Positions 60,380-64,000 of a DNA stretch of 64,000 bases are shown one piece after another. Position 1 is the stretch's first letter; every line of letters begins with the position of its first letter. The position numbers and the translations under genes are program-made. This DNA comes from Eriocheir sinensis (Eukaryota > Arthropoda > Malacostraca > Decapoda > Varunidae), in contig NW_026111621.1 of the NCBI RefSeq assembly GCF_024679095.1, positions 46,001-110,000 on the forward strand, written 5' to 3'. Under the pieces are notes generated by a model. That model saw nothing but the letters and a program-made list of their open reading frames with translations, was not told where the DNA came from and did not search any database.

Positions 60380-63243
60380 GCTTCCCGGCAAAGAAACAGT
60401 TCCTAAGTCTAAATGTAGGTTTTTGCAATATAAATAGCATTGTTAACAAACTAAATATTTTATCAGATTTTTTAATAGAATATAAGCTAGATTTATTTGG
60501 CGTAGCGGAGACTTGGCTAGTTCCCACCATAGCAGATTCTTTTATTTCTATCAACCAATACATTGTAGTTAGATCTGACACACCGGGTGACGCTCGTAAG
60601 CATGGCGTTTGCATGTATGTGAAAAAGAATATAAACTACATCCCTCTTAAAGCCAATTGCAGTAATGTTTGCATTATACACCTGCTGGATTTTAATCTTT
60701 ATGTAGTGACAGTGTATCGCCCTCCTTCCTACACCCACACTGATAATAATGAACTTGCCCAATTTCTTCTCAACTTCTGTCCTTCCAAGGAAGTGCTGAT
60801 ACTCAGCGATTTTAGTCTTCCTGCTATTGCCTGGCATCATAGTGATGCCATGACCATGAATTATCCTCCCCTAGACAAACTCTTTATGAGTGCTTTATCA
60901 CTCTGGGTCTTCACCAGTGGGTAAAGAGCCCGACATTTGTGTCCTCTGGCAACACCCTAGACTTGGTCTTAACCAGCGAGAATGATAGGGTGGGTGATGT
61001 GGAGGTCTTGCCTAACTTTCCCAGCTGTGGCCATTGTCCCTTAATTCTACAGTATTGCTTTGAAAATAGTGTTGAGATCAATCTTGTCCATCATGTTAAG
61101 TACTCCTGGCATAGAGGTAAATATAACAAGATAAATGAGTCTCTACAAGATACTGATTGGGATTTTGAATTTTATGATATATCTGTAGATGATATGCTTT
61201 CAAGACTAAAGTCTATTCTTACAAACCTTATTGCTAAGTATGTTCCAGTCTCTCAAGATCGCCCCCGCCAGTTCCGTCAACACCCTCCCAACTCCCTAAA
61301 GACTACCAGGAAAAATGCCTGGTTGGCTTGTAAGCTTAATAGATCAACCTATGGCAGACACTCCCATCAGGCTGTTCTTGCCCTTGAGCAATTTAATGGG
61401 AAAAAACAGAGCTTCCGTAATTATTATGTTGCCCAACAAATAGCTTATGAGAGATCCCTCATTCACAAGATAAAGGAATCACCCAAACTATTACACCTAT
61501 ACATAAGGAGGAAAAAGATTGGTGCACCATCATGGGTCCACTTAAGCTAGACAGTGGAGAATTGACTGCGGACTGTGGTGCAATGGCTGAGATATTTGCC
61601 TCTAGTTTCAGTCTAGTGTATGCCACCCAGGATCCAAGTACTCCCTTTCCCCATCAACGTTCACTTGCAACCATTGATGATGTAACTATATCTCTAGAGG
61701 AAGTTAGGATGAGACATACTTCACTGGATGTCAATTCAAGCATGGGCCCTGATTGTCTACATCCTTGTCTCCTTAAGTTTTGTCCCAATCTGGCTACCCC
61801 TCTTCAATTAATTTTCAAGCAATCCTTACTCCAGGGTAGGTTGCCTGTTGAGTGGAAGAAATCCAACATTGTGCCCATTTTTAAGAAGGGATCCAGACAT
61901 ATTCCTCTCAATTATAGGCCAATTAGCCTTACTTCAGTATGTTGTAAGACTTTAGAAAGGATTATAGCTAAAGACCTGTATGAGTTCCTAGAAGTTAACC
62001 AGATCTTGTCTGCTGACCAGTTTGGGTTCCGTCGTGGCAGAACTGTTGACGATCAGCTCCTACTGGTATACCATGATGTAACCTCTTGGCTTGACTTGGG
62101 TGCTGTCGTTGATGTTGTCTTGTTTGACTTTAGCAAGGCCTTTGATGTTGTTTGTCACACCATTCTTATAGACAAACTAAGATATCTGGGTGTGGGTGGT
62201 CGGCTGCTTGACTGGAACTCTGACTTTCTGACGGGCAGAATCATGCAAGTGTCAATATCGGGTGCCTCTAGCTCATCTAGACTGATCCGTAGTGGAGTTC
62301 CACAAGGTTCTGTACTGGGCCCACTCCTGTTCCTTATATATGTCAACCACCTACCTTCACATGTTAAATCTAAGTGTAAATTCTTTGCGGACGACCTCAA
62401 ACTGTATATGAAGATACGGCATAATGCCACTTACCCTTTGGCTGAAGATCTCAGTTCTCTCCAAAGAGATATTAATAGTATCTCCAGGGTGGTTAGCTCG
62501 TGGGGGATAAAGTTTAACCCATCCAAGTGTGTAGTGCTACGATGCCAACGTGGCTCTACTGACTGGACAGCTGTGGGCTCTCTTCAGCACTACCACCTAG
62601 ATAACTCTGATCTGTCCTTGGCTGACACCCATAGAGACCTGGGAGTTCTAGTCGACAACACCCTCAAGTCTCATGCATATATGAGAACAACAGTTAATAA
62701 AGCTGTAGGATTAGCCAATAACATACTCATATCTACTCTCTGTCGCTCCAGTGACTTTATGTTTGCCATCTTCAAGTCACACATAAGACCTACTTACTAG
62801 AGTTTGGGTCAACAGTTTGGAACACTGGATACCTGGGTGACCTGCGGCTGCTGGAGTCATTGCAGCGCCGCTGGACCAAGCACATAGATGGCCTGGCTGA
62901 ACTAAATTATGCTGATCGTCTCAAGGCTCTTAACCTATACTCTGTACAAGGCAGACTTTTGAGAGCAGACCTCATTAAATGTTGGAAGATCTTTCATGAT
63001 CAGTGTGCCATTTCTCCGTCTGATCTATTTACTATCTCCCCAGTCACTACTACCAGAGGCCACAGATTCAAATTAGCCAAACCGTACACCTCCACTGAGT
63101 GTAGACGCAGATTCTTCAGTGTTAGGTGCATTGATCACTGGAACTCCCTCCCAGACAGCGTTGTTAGCGCTGGCACAATCCAGGCATTTAAACGGGGCCT
63201 TCACCTCTCCCTTGAACAGTCACTGTTCTCGTACACGGAATAA
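60380..63243 (+). pseudogene. LINE-E ORF2: endonuclease-reverse transcriptase, few breaks
   Basis: The endonuclease (about 60405-61020) reads VGFCNINSIVNKLNILSDF and VAETWL. The catalytic GDFN block is replaced by LILSDFSLPAI near 60800; CGHCPLIL stands where SDH-type residues are expected. Frame changes lie near 60880-60930 and 61530. The RT frame (61532-62800) is intact: NSSMGPDCLHPCLLKF, NYRPISLTSVCCKTLERI, motif A VLFDFSKAFDVV, motif B SGVPQGSVLGPLLFLIYVNH, motif C CKFFADDLKLY. A stop after 62800 separates the C-terminal part 62860-63243 (LQRRWTKHIDGL-like, then RRRFFSVRCIDHWNSLP). The RT looks well preserved, but the altered endonuclease block argues against autonomous activity. Confidence 0.85.
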
Positions 63244-63493
63244 TTACCTGCCTCTGTCAAAACTCATCCCATTATTAACATTGTTCTGTAACGAACTCAT
63301 ATCTATACACCTTGCTTAATACCTAGCTGCACATGGCACACAATTCCGCCCATTATTTTTGTACAAATCATACTGTCCTTAATTGAACTGATGGGCTGGC
63401 GTGCCAGCAGTTGCGGGCTATCCTTCTACGTACCACTGATATGTGAACCATGACAGTAAGGAGGGGTAGCCAACCAGGTGAGTAAACCAGGTG

Positions 63494-63932
63494 AGACTTT
63501 ACTATTATTTTCGATTGGGACAAGAAGAACCTGGTGTCCTTTAACCCCTCAAAAACATAGTTTCTCCATCAATCCACTCGACACAATCTTCCATACAACT
63601 ATCCCCTATTCTTTGACAACACTCATCTATTACCTTCTTCAACACTAAGCATCCTCGGTCTATCCTTATCTCAAAATCTCAACTGGAAACTTCATATCTC
63701 TTTTCTTACTAAATCAGCTTCCTCGAGGCTGGGCGTTCTGTACCGTCTCCGCCAGTTCTTCTCCCCCGTACAGTTGCTATCCATTCACAGGGGCCTTGTC
63801 CGCCCTCGTATGGAGTATGCATCTCATGTGTGGGGAGGCTCCACTTACACAGCTCTCCTGGACAGAATGGAGTCTAAGGCTCTTCGTCTCATCAGCTCTC
63901 CTCCTCATACTGAAAGTCTTCTACCTCTTAAG
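63494..63932 (+). mobile_element. LINE-A main copy, segment 3 of 3
   Basis: Resumes exactly where segment 2 stopped: LTIIFDWDKKNLVSFNPSKT, a stop, then frames with LPYNYPLFFDN-like, RLGVLYRLRQFFSP, GLVRPRMEYASHVWGGSTYT and SSPPHTESLLPL. It is cut at about 63932, before the C-terminus and 3' UTR, possibly by another insertion whose start is aggaggctttctaggtggag. Confidence 0.85.
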
Positions 63933-64000
63933 GAGGCTTTCTAGGTGGAGAAAAAAAAATTATTCGATAATCAAAGGCTAATATAATTGTACTTTAATTT

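Larger units (their letters stand above)
59220..63493 (+). mobile_element. LINE-E, nearly complete (PHD-finger ORF1, EN-RT ORF2), inserted in LINE-A
   Basis: A ~120-bp leader is followed by ORF1 (59344-60370), ORF2 (about 60380-63243) and a 3' end with short repeats (accaggtgagta, aaccaggtgaga) rather than poly(A), as in CR1/L2-group LINEs. Both edges lie inside one LINE-A gene: gcttagcct on the left and agactttactattattttcg on the right. Confidence 0.88.

Overview
This is a repeat-saturated piece of an animal nuclear genome. A metazoan Fat-like cadherin with introns and GT-AG splice sites, very long (TA)n, (CA)n and (GA)n tracts, tRNA-derived SINEs, and several LINE families next to piggyBac-, hAT-, Harbinger-, MULE- and Polinton-type sequence all point to an arthropod. 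A decapod crustacean is the most likely source, but that is inferred from genome style, not from a marker gene.

The only recognisable host gene is on the minus strand. Four exons of a Fat-like (kugelei/FAT1-3 type) giant cadherin (32256-32113, 28565-28406, 28253-25906, 25701-25410) cover the last cadherin repeats, EGF, laminin-G, four EGF repeats, the membrane segment and part of the cytoplasmic tail. Two exons each need a 1-nt frame correction. Exons further 5' would lie to the right, beyond a large minisatellite, and 3' exons to the left.

Layout. 1-3.1 kb: a dispersed segment (second copy at 9.5-10.5 kb) split by a LINE, and a SINE. 3.1-7.1 kb: about 4 kb of ~50-bp GTG-rich minisatellite with a SINE inside it. 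7.3-8.7 kb: a broken FLYWCH/MULE transposase. 10.8-16.3 kb: a Harbinger-type exon, candidate unassigned exons, a 38-bp tandem array and SINEs. 16.5-25.2 kb: LINE fragments, two TTAA-flanked families with internal tandem amplification, and short satellites. 25.4-32.3 kb: the Fat-like gene, one intron of which holds a LINE with three further insertions. 32.7-40.5 kb: a 36-bp minisatellite with higher-order structure, split by a CR1-type LINE. 40.6-41.3 kb: a 42-bp satellite. 41.3-43.6 kb: a decayed protein-primed B-family DNA polymerase. 44.5-47.2 kb: TA microsatellite invaded by a LINE and a SINE.

47.2-63.9 kb is the most notable part. One LINE-A retrotransposon is split into three collinear pieces. 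A 10.9-kb element with ~295-bp terminal inverted repeats and a 9-bp target duplication (8 of 9 identical) sits in the first gap. It carries a nearly complete CR1 LINE, several tandem arrays, a complete hAT element with a perfect 8-bp target duplication, and a large hairpin. A second nearly complete LINE (PHD-finger ORF1 plus EN/RT) fills the second gap.

Most long open frames in 3.1-7.1 kb and 32.7-41.3 kb come from tandem units of regular length and are not genes. Bacterial-style features (operons, ribosome-binding sites, CRISPR) do not apply. I found no convincing free-standing tRNA or rRNA gene.
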